Source of the DNA: an uncultured Clostridia bacterium
Lineage (GTDB): Bacteria > Bacillota > Clostridia > Oscillospirales > Acutalibacteraceae
DNA: 64,000 nucleotides
Direction of reading: 5' to 3'
Assembly (NCBI GenBank): GCA_945876745.1
Contig: CAMCPL010000002.1
Location: forward strand, 181,950 to 245,949
Part shown: piece after piece, positions 9,923 to 18,405 of the stretch
Position numbering within the stretch: position 1 is the stretch's first letter
Layout of the letters: each line of letters starts with the position of its first letter
The notes under the pieces: model-generated
Told to the model about the DNA's origin: nothing
Seen by the model: only the letters and a program-made list of their open reading frames with translations
Database searches by the model: none
Position numbers and translations under genes: made by a program

Positions 9923-10660
9923 ATGGATTGGTTTTTTAATACGAGCATTGTCGGAATTGACGGCTTTATTATTCATATGATAATTGCCGGTATACTCGGC
10001 GGTATTATCGGCTTTGAAAGGCAATGGACGCGACATCAAGCAGGAATTTTAACAACGCTTATTGTGTGCCTCGGTTCATATGCCTTTACTGCATTCGGAT
10101 ATCTTTTGAGCGACGGTAATGTTGACTTAACCCGTATTGCGGCGCAGGTTGTTTCGGGTATAGGCTTTTTGGGTGCAGGTGTTATTTTGCGTGAGGGCGG
10201 CAATGTCAAGGGTCTGAATACGGCTGCAACCGTTTGGGCAAGCGCCTCTGTCGGTATACTTTGTTGTTTGAATAATCTTACTTATGCGTGCCTTATTTCT
10301 GCGTCGATTGTTCTGTTTCATCTTATCCTTCACCCTGTCAGCGAATTTCTTGCAAAAAAGCGCAAGTATGAAAAATCTGAAAAGAAGAAAAATGTGGAAA
10401 CGTATTATAAAATTTCCGTTTCCTGTCCCGAAGAATACGAGCTTGAAATACGCAAAAATATTATGAGTATAATTAAAAGTGAGCCGGACGCACTTTTGCA
10501 TAATATGGAAAGTACGAATGACCCAAGCGAAAAGGGACTTAAGAAAATCCGTGCTTATATAACGACAAAAACGGATAACGACGCACTTATCGAATCTCTT
10601 TTGACAAAGGTCGGCAAAAATGAGGAAATAATTTCCGCAGGCTGGAAGATTGATGAATAG
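9923..10660 (+). CDS. MgtC/SapB family membrane protein
   Basis: 245 residues. The N-terminal half has about four membrane helices with the family core GGIIGFERQWTRHQAG and a GIGFLGAGVI segment. The C-terminal part (from about residue 150) is a soluble ACT-like domain preceded by a charged KKRKYEKSEKKK stretch. Family members are linked to Mg2+ limitation and acid tolerance; the exact role here is unknown. The ATG at 9923 follows GAAGGA and starts one base after the prfB stop; an earlier in-frame ATG inside prfB is rejected. Its TAG stop forms the first three bases of the palindromic element that follows. Confidence 0.88.
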   Translation: MDWFFNTSIVGIDGFIIHMIIAGILGGIIGFERQWTRHQAGILTTLIVCLGSYAFTAFGYLLSDGNVDLTRIAAQVVSGIGFLGAGVILREGGNVKGLNTAATVWASASVGILCCLNNLTYACLISASIVLFHLILHPVSEFLAKKRKYEKSEKKKNVETYYKISVSCPEEYELEIRKNIMSIIKSEPDALLHNMESTNDPSEKGLKKIRAYITTKTDNDALIESLLTKVGKNEEIISAGWKIDE

Positions 10661-10936
10661 CCTAACAGTATCCGAACCTAATAGCCTAAAGTAAGCTATT
10701 TATGGCATCTGTCGCCATTTTTTGCCTTGATATACGACAGTATAACTTCGTCAAAGAAATGACAACAGCTGCTCAAACTAACTTACTTTAGGTGCGAAGC
10801 AGTTTATATTAAACAAATTTTTGATCAGACAAGGCATATTTTTAATTGCATACTTGCGTATTCAATTAAAAATTAACGCAGTATAATCGGAAATTTGTTA
10901 ATATAAACCTAATTATGTTCGAATACTGTTAGGCTA
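10658..10936. repeat. 279-bp nested palindromic element (three-way-junction architecture), copy 1
   Basis: Outer 25-bp inverted repeat: 10658-10682 (TAGCCTAACAGTATCCGAAC...) pairs with 10912-10936 with two mismatches. Inside are two long imperfect hairpins. Arm 1 (10685-10792, 108 nt) is based on CCTAAAGTAAG/CTTACTTTAGG with apex TATAC-GACA-GTATA. Arm 2 (10802-10908, 107 nt) is based on GTTTATATTAAACAAATTT against 10891-10908 with one bulge; its upper stem TTTTTAATTG/CAATTAAAAA is capped by ATAC-TTGC-GTAT. A 9-nt linker joins the arms. No ORF of note. The left end supplies the stop codon of the MgtC/SapB gene. This and the next hairpin account for most of the 339-base gap. It looks MITE-like or like a structured intergenic repeat; mobility is not shown. 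Confidence 0.8.
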
Positions 10937-10960
10937 TACAAAAATTGTCACTACTAATAT

Positions 10961-10996
10961 AACCTCTCAAGCAAAAAATAAGCTTGGGAGGTTTTT
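10961..10996 (+). terminator. Terminator-like hairpin containing the ribosome-binding site of the next gene
   Basis: AACCTCTCAAGC (10961-10972) pairs with GCTTGGGAGGTT (10982-10993), 12 bp with one G-U, followed by five Ts. The Shine-Dalgarno GGGAGG (10986-10991) of the deacetylase gene lies entirely in the 3' arm. The structure could terminate upstream transcription, hide the ribosome-binding site, or both. Confidence 0.65.
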
Positions 10997-10999
10997 GAT

Positions 11000-11848
11000 T
11001 TGAAAAAGGAAAAATTTTTAATACCGATAATTGCCGCTTCGCTTCTGTGCGGATGTGCGGCGAATAACAACAATAATAATTCAGGCACAACTTCAACAAC
11101 TGCCGAAAGCACAACAAACAGCACTCAAACCTCGGCGCCTACTGCAAAAGCCGTTGCCGGTATAAACGATTTGAGCACCGAAAAGGTAATTTGGGGACCG
11201 GGGAATATTACCGACCACCAACAGCCGAATGACCCTGTTTTACTCCAAAGACAGTTTTCCTCCTTTAACGCAAGCTGGCTTTTGGATAACGAAAAAAGTG
11301 TTTGCTTAACCTTTGACGAGGGTTATGAAAACGGCTTTACTCCGCAGATTTTGGACGTGCTGAAGGAAAAGCAGGTCAGCGCAATTTTCTTTGTGACATA
11401 CGATTTTGCAAAGGATAATCCGGATTTGATACGCAGAATGATTGACGAGGGACATACTGTCGGAAATCATACCTACCGCCACTATACAATGGACGAGGTG
11501 AGCGAGGAGGTTGCAAGGGAAGAGGTAATGTTTCTTCACGATTATATTCAAAAGGAATACGATTATTCAATGACTTTGTTCAGATTTCCAAAAGGAGAAT
11601 TTAGCGAACAGGCGCTGGGAATAGTCAATGAGCTTGGATATAAATCGGTCTTCTGGTCATTTGCCTATGCCGACTGGGATACTCAAAATCAAGTCGACGA
11701 AACAAAGGCGTTTACAACTATTTGCGAAAGCACTCATCCGGGTGAAATTCTTTTGCTTCACGCAGTCAGTCAAACGAACGCAGACATTCTTCCAAAGGTA
11801 ATTGACGACATTAGACAGCAGGGTTATGAATTTACAACTCAATTATGA
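11000..11848 (+). CDS. Polysaccharide deacetylase lipoprotein, PdaA-like
   Basis: 282 residues. A lipoprotein signal peptide has a Cys in SLLCGCAA, followed by an Asn/Thr/Ser-rich linker (to about residue 50) and a NodB-type deacetylase domain. Motifs CLTFDEGYENGFT, GHTVGNHTYRH, FRFPKGEF and ILLLHAVS match the PdaA group, which removes N-acetyl groups from peptidoglycan MurNAc during muramic-lactam (spore cortex) synthesis. PdaA usually has TFDNGYENGYT; here the catalytic motif reads DEGYE. The start is TTG at 11000 with GGGAGG 8 bases upstream. Sporulation-specific use is only inferred. Confidence 0.85.
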   Translation: MKKEKFLIPIIAASLLCGCAANNNNNNSGTTSTTAESTTNSTQTSAPTAKAVAGINDLSTEKVIWGPGNITDHQQPNDPVLLQRQFSSFNASWLLDNEKSVCLTFDEGYENGFTPQILDVLKEKQVSAIFFVTYDFAKDNPDLIRRMIDEGHTVGNHTYRHYTMDEVSEEVAREEVMFLHDYIQKEYDYSMTLFRFPKGEFSEQALGIVNELGYKSVFWSFAYADWDTQNQVDETKAFTTICESTHPGEILLLHAVSQTNADILPKVIDDIRQQGYEFTTQL

Positions 11849-11943
11849 AAAATTGGGCAGATACATTTTTGTGTGTATCTGCTTTTACATATTGCGATTA
11901 TATTTTACGAAATTATTAATTTTCAAATTAATTAAATTTACTG

Positions 11944-11972
11944 TTGAGATTATCGGCTATATAATATATAAT
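11944..11972 (+). promoter_or_regulatory. mreBCD-PBP2 promoter
   Basis: TTGAGA (11944-11949), 17-base spacer, TATAAT (11967-11972), 40 bases before the mreB ATG. Confidence 0.7.
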
Positions 11973-12012
11973 AATTTAGATATAGGAATTTATGTGAAAG
12001 CGAGAGAAGACT

Positions 12013-12996
12013 ATGCTTTTTTCAAGAGATATAGGTATCGACTTGGGTACCTCAAATACAAAGGTAGCTGACAGACGAGGTCATATTGTTATCAACGAGC
12101 CGTCTGTTGTTGCGGTTGACGTAAGAACGAAGCGTGTTTTGGCAACCGGTAAGGAAGCAAAGCAAATGATTGGCAAGACGCCCGGCTCAATAGTTGCCGT
12201 ACGTCCGATGAAGGACGGCGTTATTGCCGATTTCGATATGACTGCGGATATGCTTCACGACTTTATGTACCGTTCGTCGGGCAGAAATATTTTTACAAAG
12301 ACGAGAGTTGTTATTTGTGTTCCGTCCGATGTAACCGAGGTTGAGCGCAGAGCCGTTGAGGACGCAGTTCGTTCGGCGGGCGCACAGGAGGTTGAGCTTA
12401 TCGAAACCTCTATGGCGGCGGCTTTGGGCGCAGGACTTCCTGTTTATGAGCCGACAGGCTCAATGATTATCGACATCGGCGGCGGTACAAGTGACGTTGC
12501 TGTTTTGTCGCTTGGCGGAATTGCCTGCTGTAAGAGTATAAAGGTCGGCGGTGAAACGATGGACGACGCTATTGCTTCATATCTTCGCAAATCCCATAAT
12601 CTGCTTATCGGCGAGCGTACTGCCGAGGATATTAAGCTGAAAATCGGCTCGGCTATGGAGTACGACGGTGAGGCGGCTATGGAGGTTCGAGGAAGAAATC
12701 TTGTTGACGGTCTTCCTGCAAGCGTTGAGGTTACATCTGCCGATATCCGTGCGGTGCTTGCGGAGCCTGTTTCCCAGATTATCGCCGCTGTCAGAGAAAC
12801 CTTGGAGGTTACCCTGCCGGAGCTTTCTGCCGATATTATCGACAGGGGCGTATATCTCACCGGCGGCGCAAGTCAGCTTCGAGGCTTGCGTGAGCTTCTT
12901 GAGCAGGAAATAGGACTTCCTGTTATCGTTCCCGATAATGCGGTTGACTGCGTAGCTGTCGGAACGTCGATTAAACTCAGACGAGCAAATAAATAA
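12013..12996 (+). CDS. mreB: Rod-shape-determining protein MreB (bacterial actin)
   Basis: 327-residue actin-like ATPase that organises lateral wall synthesis. Motifs: phosphate-1 DIGIDLGTSNTKV, phosphate-2 MIIDIGGGTSDVAV, adenosine loop VYLTGGASQLRGL and KVGGETMDDAI. Length is close to MreB/Mbl (about 330-345). First gene of mreB-mreC-mreD-PBP2, 18 bases before mreC. A weak GAGAAG Shine-Dalgarno precedes the ATG. Confidence 0.95.
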   Translation: MLFSRDIGIDLGTSNTKVADRRGHIVINEPSVVAVDVRTKRVLATGKEAKQMIGKTPGSIVAVRPMKDGVIADFDMTADMLHDFMYRSSGRNIFTKTRVVICVPSDVTEVERRAVEDAVRSAGAQEVELIETSMAAALGAGLPVYEPTGSMIIDIGGGTSDVAVLSLGGIACCKSIKVGGETMDDAIASYLRKSHNLLIGERTAEDIKLKIGSAMEYDGEAAMEVRGRNLVDGLPASVEVTSADIRAVLAEPVSQIIAAVRETLEVTLPELSADIIDRGVYLTGGASQLRGLRELLEQEIGLPVIVPDNAVDCVAVGTSIKLRRANK

Positions 12997-13014
12997 TAAG
13001 ACTGTGATTGGATT

Positions 13015-13842
13015 ATGAAAAGTATTTTTAAGAGCAGACCGTTCAAAATGGTTTGTATAATTGCGGCTTTGCTGCTCACCGGTGCGCTTATCAGCGCCGC
13101 TAATTCAAGCGGCAAAACGGTGCAGTCCGGAATTATCGGTACTGTGTTTGCGCCCTGCCACTATGTTTCCCAGAAAATTGCAAACGGTATCGACAAAATT
13201 GCGGGAAATGTTAAGGGCGACGAGGCTTATGTTCAGGAAATTCAAAAACTTCAGGGACAGGTCGGCGAGCTTGAGGCACAGCTTGTTGACTACGAAAACC
13301 TGAAAAAGCAAAACGAATTGTACAAGGAATTTTTGGGTCTTCGTGAGGAAAATGAAAATTACGAATTTGTCGAAGCCTCTGTTATTGCAAGAGACAGTGC
13401 AGATGTTTATAAGTCCTTCACTATTTCAAAGGGCTCTGTTAACGGAGTTGAGCAGGGTGACGCCGTGCTATACGGAAAGTATCTTGTCGGCGTTATTGAA
13501 AAGGTTTATCCTACATACAGCGTTGTGAAAACTCTTTTGAGCGCAGATTTTAATGTTTCGGCTTATGAGCTTATTTCCGGTGAAATATCCTATGTTACTT
13601 CGAATGCAAGCCTCGCAAAGGAAAATAAATGCAAAATGGCAAATCTTGATTCTGCAACGAAGATTGCATATGAGTCAATAATCTGTACGGCAGGTCTCGG
13701 TGAAAATATACCGAAAGGACTTATTATCGGAACTGTTGACGAAATCGAGGGCGAAGCAACCGATATTTCCTCGTATGCCGTTATCTCTCCGGGTGTTGAC
13801 CCTAATGAAATCAATACCTGCTTTGTGCTTACGGATTTTTAA
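13015..13842 (+). CDS. mreC: Rod-shape-determining protein MreC
   Basis: 275 residues: one N-terminal membrane helix (about 12-32), a coiled coil (EIQKLQGQVGELEAQLVDYE), then the extracytoplasmic beta domain with YKSFTISKGSVNGVEQGDAV and the typical late segment YAVISPGVDPNEI. MreC links MreB filaments to the transmembrane elongation machinery. Between mreB and mreD. Confidence 0.93.
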   Translation: MKSIFKSRPFKMVCIIAALLLTGALISAANSSGKTVQSGIIGTVFAPCHYVSQKIANGIDKIAGNVKGDEAYVQEIQKLQGQVGELEAQLVDYENLKKQNELYKEFLGLREENENYEFVEASVIARDSADVYKSFTISKGSVNGVEQGDAVLYGKYLVGVIEKVYPTYSVVKTLLSADFNVSAYELISGEISYVTSNASLAKENKCKMANLDSATKIAYESIICTAGLGENIPKGLIIGTVDEIEGEATDISSYAVISPGVDPNEINTCFVLTDF

Positions 13843-13866
13843 TTTACTGATAAAAAGGGTTGAACT

Positions 13867-14382
13867 ATGCAGCTGACAAAAAAGGAAAAGACAATTAAAT
13901 ATTGTGTTTATACCGCTGTAATCGTTGCTTTGGCTCTTGTTCAAAATGTCAGAGGGCTTATGCCGGAAATATTCGGCGCAAGATGCTTTTTGATTATTCC
14001 TGCGTGTGTACTGCTCGGTGTCGGAGAGGATGAAAAAGCGTCTGCGCTAATCGGACTTTTCGGCGGAGTTTTGTGGGACTGCGTTGCAACAGGCTCGCTT
14101 GGCTTTAATGCTCTGTTCATTATGACGGCGTGTTATATACTCAGCGTACTGATTACTCATTTGCTTCGTGCAACATTTTGGCTCGGAGTTTGTGCAAGTG
14201 CTTTAACGGCTTTTTTGTACTGCGTAATTTATTGGCTCGTTTTTGTTGTCTCAAAGGGCGGCGACGGCGCAATTTCAACACTTTGGAGCTTTTATTTACC
14301 GTCATTTGTTTATACCTCGGCGGTATCGTTTTTAATGAATCTGCTTTTTGTGCCGCTGAAGCGAAAGCTGAATAAGCAGTAA
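13867..14382 (+). CDS. mreD: Rod-shape-determining membrane protein MreD
   Basis: 171 residues, largely hydrophobic with about five membrane helices. It carries the FGGVLWDCVATGSLGFNALF segment typical of MreD. Sequence conservation in this family is low, so the call rests on this motif, size and position between mreC and the PBP2 gene. Starts 24 bases after mreC. Confidence 0.85.
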   Translation: MQLTKKEKTIKYCVYTAVIVALALVQNVRGLMPEIFGARCFLIIPACVLLGVGEDEKASALIGLFGGVLWDCVATGSLGFNALFIMTACYILSVLITHLLRATFWLGVCASALTAFLYCVIYWLVFVVSKGGDGAISTLWSFYLPSFVYTSAVSFLMNLLFVPLKRKLNKQ

Positions 14383-14414
14383 TCTTATATTGAATCTAAA
14401 GAAAGGAGCTTGCT

Positions 14415-16448
14415 ATGGGCGAAAGATATAAAAGTGTAAGAACGACTGTTGCGATTATTCTCGTTATTGCCGTAATGCTTGGTTTTGCATACGATTTGTT
14501 CGGTATTCAAATAAAGAATAACGAATATTACCTCGCTCAAAGCAGCGCCGTAAAAACATATACAGTACCTATTGAAGCGGCAAGGGGCGATATTGTCGAC
14601 AGAAACGGCAACACACTTGTTACGAACAGAAAGGGAAACAGCATTGTCCTAAACGCCGCATATTTTCCACCCGCCTCCGAAAACGAGGAGCGAAACGCTA
14701 TTATTCAAAACCTCATTGCTTTGTTTAACAAAAACGGCGAGGAGTATGTTCACAATCTTCCGCTGAAGCTGACCTCGTCGGGAAGTATTGCTTTTTACGA
14801 CGAGAGTGACGATGAAAAATACGAACAGTCGATAAAAACGCTCAAAAGCAAGGATATGCTCAATTTGCAGGATTATGCGACTGCCCAAAACTGCTTTGAC
14901 GCAATGGTTGAAAAATACGGTCTTGAGGATTTTGATGCTGCTACCGCACTTGAAATCGGAAGTATACGATATGAACTTACAAGGCTTCTTTTCTCCGTTT
15001 CAAATCCTGTTACCATTGCCGACGACGTATCCGACAAAACTGTTGCCGAGATTAAGGAAAACGATGAGTATTACCTCGGTGCGGATGTTCAGGTTGTTGC
15101 ATATAGGTCATATACCGACTCGTCGCTTGCTTCTCATATTATCGGAACGGTGCGCAAGATTAATGCCGACGAATATAAGAGACTTAAGGACAGCGGCTAC
15201 GGAATTAATGACCAAATCGGAGAGTCAGGAATTGAAGCGGCTTGCGAGTCCGAGCTTCGAGGAACTGCCGGTGAGAAAACCGTAACCATTGACGCGCAGG
15301 GTAATGTCAGCGAGGAAATAACAAAGGAGCCTGTTCAGGGCGATACAATAGTTCTTACTATTGATAAGGATATGCAAAAAATCGCAGAGCAAAAGCTGTC
15401 CGATATTTGCATTAAGACCTCTTCGGCGGCAACGGGAAGCGTTGTTGTTGAGGATATCCATTCCGGTGAGGTGCTTGCTGCGGCAAACTATCCAACCTAC
15501 GACTTGCTTGAATACTATGACAATTATACTGCGCTTACGAAAAACAGCAAAAAGCCGCTTATCAACCGCTTTGCAATGACCGCATATGCGCCGGGCTCGG
15601 CCTTTAAGCCGCTTATGTCGGTTGCCGCATTGGAGGAGGGCAAGATAACGGCAAGCACAAGATTTACCTGTCACAACGTTTATTCCGTCGGCGAAATGAC
15701 TTTCGGCTGTCTTGACGCTCACGGAAGCCTTGACGTTCAGGGTGCGCTTGAAAAATCCTGCAACGTGTTTTACTATAACTGCGCCGAGCTTATGGGCATT
15801 GACATTATGAATAAGTACGGCAAGATGTTCGGCTTGGGACAAAAGACAGGCGTTGAAATTCCCGAAGCAACGGGTATTATGGCGGGACCCGAATACAGAA
15901 AGAAATTCGATATGACATGGAACCCGGGTGATACCGTTCAGGCGGCAATCGGTCAGTCCGAAAATTTGCTCACTCCCTTACAGCTTGCAAATTACTGCGC
16001 CGCAGTTGCCAATGGCGGAACGAGATACAAGGTGCACTTTGTTAAATCAAAAATAACAAAGTCGACAGGTGAGGTCATCGACTCGGATATTGAGGTGCTT
16101 GAAGAAACAGGCGTTAGTGCAAAGACCTTAGAGATTGTTCAGGGCGGTATGAGAAGAGTCGGTATCAAACTTTTTGACAGCGACTTCAATCCGCTCACAA
16201 GAATTACAACTCCCGTTGCATCAAAAACAGGTACGTCACAGGTTATCGTAAACGGCGTTAAGCAGAATAACGGCTTTATCATTTCCTTTGCACCTTATGA
16301 TAATCCCGAAATCAGCGTTGCCTCTGCAATAACCACGGCTGGTAGCGGTACATCAACTGCCGAAATCACGGCGGCAGTTATTGATTATTACTATAATCAG
16401 AATAATCAGGAGGAAAAAGCGCAGACTGACGCAACTCTCCTTTTGTAA
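14415..16448 (+). CDS. mrdA: Penicillin-binding protein 2 (elongasome transpeptidase)
   Basis: 677-residue class B PBP: N-terminal membrane helix (about 10-30), dimerisation/pedestal domain (IEAARGDIVDRNGNTLVTNR), then the transpeptidase with Ser395-x-x-Lys398 in PGSAFKP, the SxN motif as KSCNVFY, and KTG in VASKTGTSQV. It cross-links peptidoglycan during cell elongation with RodA and MreBCD. AAAGGAG precedes the ATG. Last gene of the mre operon; no rodA is adjacent. Confidence 0.93.
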   Translation: MGERYKSVRTTVAIILVIAVMLGFAYDLFGIQIKNNEYYLAQSSAVKTYTVPIEAARGDIVDRNGNTLVTNRKGNSIVLNAAYFPPASENEERNAIIQNLIALFNKNGEEYVHNLPLKLTSSGSIAFYDESDDEKYEQSIKTLKSKDMLNLQDYATAQNCFDAMVEKYGLEDFDAATALEIGSIRYELTRLLFSVSNPVTIADDVSDKTVAEIKENDEYYLGADVQVVAYRSYTDSSLASHIIGTVRKINADEYKRLKDSGYGINDQIGESGIEAACESELRGTAGEKTVTIDAQGNVSEEITKEPVQGDTIVLTIDKDMQKIAEQKLSDICIKTSSAATGSVVVEDIHSGEVLAAANYPTYDLLEYYDNYTALTKNSKKPLINRFAMTAYAPGSAFKPLMSVAALEEGKITASTRFTCHNVYSVGEMTFGCLDAHGSLDVQGALEKSCNVFYYNCAELMGIDIMNKYGKMFGLGQKTGVEIPEATGIMAGPEYRKKFDMTWNPGDTVQAAIGQSENLLTPLQLANYCAAVANGGTRYKVHFVKSKITKSTGEVIDSDIEVLEETGVSAKTLEIVQGGMRRVGIKLFDSDFNPLTRITTPVASKTGTSQVIVNGVKQNNGFIISFAPYDNPEISVASAITTAGSGTSTAEITAAVIDYYYNQNNQEEKAQTDATLLL

Positions 16449-16522
16449 AATTCTTAAATTTTTCTAATCTTTTATTAATATACAATTTTTACCGTAAAAA
16501 ATACTTGTTAAAATTGACAAAT

Positions 16523-16551
16523 TATGATATCATATTAACAATATTGTTAAA
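16523..16551 (+). promoter_or_regulatory. Two adjacent perfect palindromes upstream of mgsA
   Basis: TATGATATCATA (12 bp) is followed almost at once by TTAACAATATTGTTAA (16 bp), both perfect, in the AT-rich gap before mgsA. A TTGACA at 16514-16519 may be a -35 box, but no convincing -10 with normal spacing is seen. The palindromes could be regulator sites; in such AT-rich DNA chance is not excluded. Confidence 0.35.
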
Positions 16552-16583
16552 AATTAAAAACAGAAAAAATCAAGGAGGATGTT

Positions 16584-17000
16584 ATGAATATTGCACTTAT
16601 AGCGCATGATGCGAAAAAAGAGCTTTTGGTACAGTTTTGCATTGCTTATTGCGGAATTATCAGTCGACACGATGTTTGTGCAACTGGTACAACAGGTAAG
16701 CTTGTTAAGGAAGCAACAGGTCTTGATATAAATTGCTTTTTAAGCGGCTCGCAGGGCGGCGGTCAGCAAATTGCAAGTCGTATTGCCTGCAACGAAATTG
16801 ACCTGCTTATCTTCTTCAGAGATCCTCTTACCGCAAAGCCGCACGAGCCTAACGATAATGATTTGCTTCGCCTTTGCGACGTCCACAATATTCCGTTTGC
16901 AACCAATATTGCAACTGCGGAAGCGTTGATTCGCGGAGTTGAACGAGGCGATTTTGAGTGGAGAGAAATTGTAAATCCAAGATATAATAGCAAAAAGTAA
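16584..17000 (+). CDS. mgsA: Methylglyoxal synthase-like protein with altered catalytic aspartates
   Basis: 138 residues matching MgsA along its whole length: [14 protein letters not shown], the GGQQI loop, LLIFFRDPL and [15 protein letters not shown]. MgsA converts dihydroxyacetone phosphate to methylglyoxal plus phosphate. The residue equivalent to E. coli catalytic Asp71 (GGDQQ) is Gly60 (SQGGGQQI). The equivalent of Asp101 is Asn90 (PHEPND). Asp80, equivalent to Asp91, is kept. It may be a variant subfamily or a non-catalytic, phosphate-sensing homologue. AAGGAGG precedes the ATG. Monocistronic, with a hairpin after it. Confidence 0.8.
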   Translation: MNIALIAHDAKKELLVQFCIAYCGIISRHDVCATGTTGKLVKEATGLDINCFLSGSQGGGQQIASRIACNEIDLLIFFRDPLTAKPHEPNDNDLLRLCDVHNIPFATNIATAEALIRGVERGDFEWREIVNPRYNSKK

Positions 17001-17006
17001 ATTCGA

Positions 17007-17026
17007 GGTGAGAGCTTGCTCTCACC
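17007..17026 (+). terminator. Hairpin between mgsA and hisS
   Basis: AGGTGAGAGC and GCTCTCACCT form a perfect stem with a 2-base loop just after the mgsA stop. There is no real T tract, so it may be a weak terminator or an mRNA-stabilising hairpin rather than a standard intrinsic terminator. Confidence 0.45.
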
Positions 17027-17055
17027 TTAATGCTTGAATACGAAAGGGAGAAAAT

Positions 17056-18405
17056 ATGGCGTTATTAACCAAGGCAATAAAGGGAACAAAGGACGTGCTT
17101 CCCTCAGAGTCATACAAAAATCAATATATTGAAGCAACGTGCCTGAGCGTTGCAGAAAATTTCGGATATAAGGAAATGCGTACTCCGGTTTTTGAGCATA
17201 CCGAGCTTTTTCAGCGTGGAGTAGGCGACACAACCGACGTTGTTCAAAAGGAGATGTATACCTTCGACGATAAAGGCGGCCGTTCGATAACGCTTCGTCC
17301 CGAGGGTACTGCCGGTGCGGCAAGAGCGTTTTTGGAAAACGGTCTTTCAAATGAGGCGTTGCCGCAGAAAATATGCTATCTTACCTCCTGCTACAGATAC
17401 GAAAAGCCGCAGGCAGGCAGACTTCGTGAATTTCATCAATTCGGAATTGAGTGCTTCGGTGCAACCTCGCCGCTTGCCGATGCGGAAATGATAAGCCTTG
17501 CAAAGCAGGTGTTTGATGAGCTGGGAGTAAAAAAGCTTCATTTAGAGCTTAATTCAATAGGCTGTCCGAAGTGCCGCGCCGACTATCACAACGCACTTAG
17601 GGAATACTTTAAGGCACATACAGATGAGCTTTGCGACACCTGTAACGAAAGACTTGAACGCAATCCTATGCGTATTCTCGACTGCAAAAGTCCTGTATGC
17701 AAGGAAATTTCAAAGAACGCACCTGTTGTTCTTGATTACCTTTGCGACGAGTGTAAGGAGCATTTTGAAAAGGTAAAGAGTTATCTTGATGCTATGAATA
17801 TCGAATATATCGTTAACCCTCAAATTGTTCGAGGTCTTGATTACTATACAAAAACCGTATTCGAATTTGTGTCCGATGAAATCGGCTCACAGGGAACGGT
17901 TTGCGGCGGCGGAAGATATGACGGCTTGATTGAAGAACTCGGCGGTCAGCATACCCCGTCACTCGGCTTCGGTATGGGGCTTGAGAGAATACAGCTTGTT
18001 ATGGAAGCGCAGGGATGTGCTTTTCCCGAACCTAATAAGCCCGATTTGTTCATTGCCGCTATGGGTGAAAAAGCGGAGCTTAAAGCTGTTGAAATTGCAA
18101 AGGATATGCGTGACGAGGGATTTGCCGTCGTGTATGACCTTAACGGTAGGTCGCTTCGTGCGCAAATGAAATATGCCGATAAGGTTTGTGCAAAATATCT
18201 TGTCGTTATCGGTGAGGACGAGGTTAACTCCGACATCGCAAAACTCAAGGATATGCAAACAGGCGAGTCGACCGAAGTAAGTCTTACAACCTTTGTCAAC
18301 GCTTATTACAGCATTAGTATGGAAAGTCAGCTTAAGGATTTGGAGATTAACGGCGAAGCCTTTGACTTTAATTCTCTGTTTTCGGGAGGAAATGTAAATG
18401 ACTGA
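17056..18405 (+). CDS. hisS: Histidine-tRNA ligase
   Basis: 449-residue class II aminoacyl-tRNA synthetase. Motif 2 CYRYEKPQAGRLREFHQFGI, histidine-specific motifs RGLDYYTKTVFEF and CGGGRYDGLIEELGG, and motif 3 SLGFGMGLERI are present, then a C-terminal anticodon-binding domain (about 335-425). A short tail of about 20 residues (LKDLEINGEAFDFNSLFSGG) extends past that domain. Its 3' end overlaps aspS by 8 bases, the common hisS-aspS arrangement in Firmicutes. No T-box fits in the 55-base upstream gap. Confidence 0.96.
   Translation: MALLTKAIKGTKDVLPSESYKNQYIEATCLSVAENFGYKEMRTPVFEHTELFQRGVGDTTDVVQKEMYTFDDKGGRSITLRPEGTAGAARAFLENGLSNEALPQKICYLTSCYRYEKPQAGRLREFHQFGIECFGATSPLADAEMISLAKQVFDELGVKKLHLELNSIGCPKCRADYHNALREYFKAHTDELCDTCNERLERNPMRILDCKSPVCKEISKNAPVVLDYLCDECKEHFEKVKSYLDAMNIEYIVNPQIVRGLDYYTKTVFEFVSDEIGSQGTVCGGGRYDGLIEELGGQHTPSLGFGMGLERIQLVMEAQGCAFPEPNKPDLFIAAMGEKAELKAVEIAKDMRDEGFAVVYDLNGRSLRAQMKYADKVCAKYLVVIGEDEVNSDIAKLKDMQTGESTEVSLTTFVNAYYSISMESQLKDLEINGEAFDFNSLFSGGNVND

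Noticed and set aside
11802..12071. 89-codon frame running from the deacetylase end into mreB
   Set aside because: Overlaps two real genes and the mreB promoter; hydrophobic, AT-driven translation.
16506..16551. Possible Rex (redox) operator before mgsA
   Set aside because: TTGTTA and TTAACAA-like half sites are present, but spacing and orientation do not match the Rex consensus.
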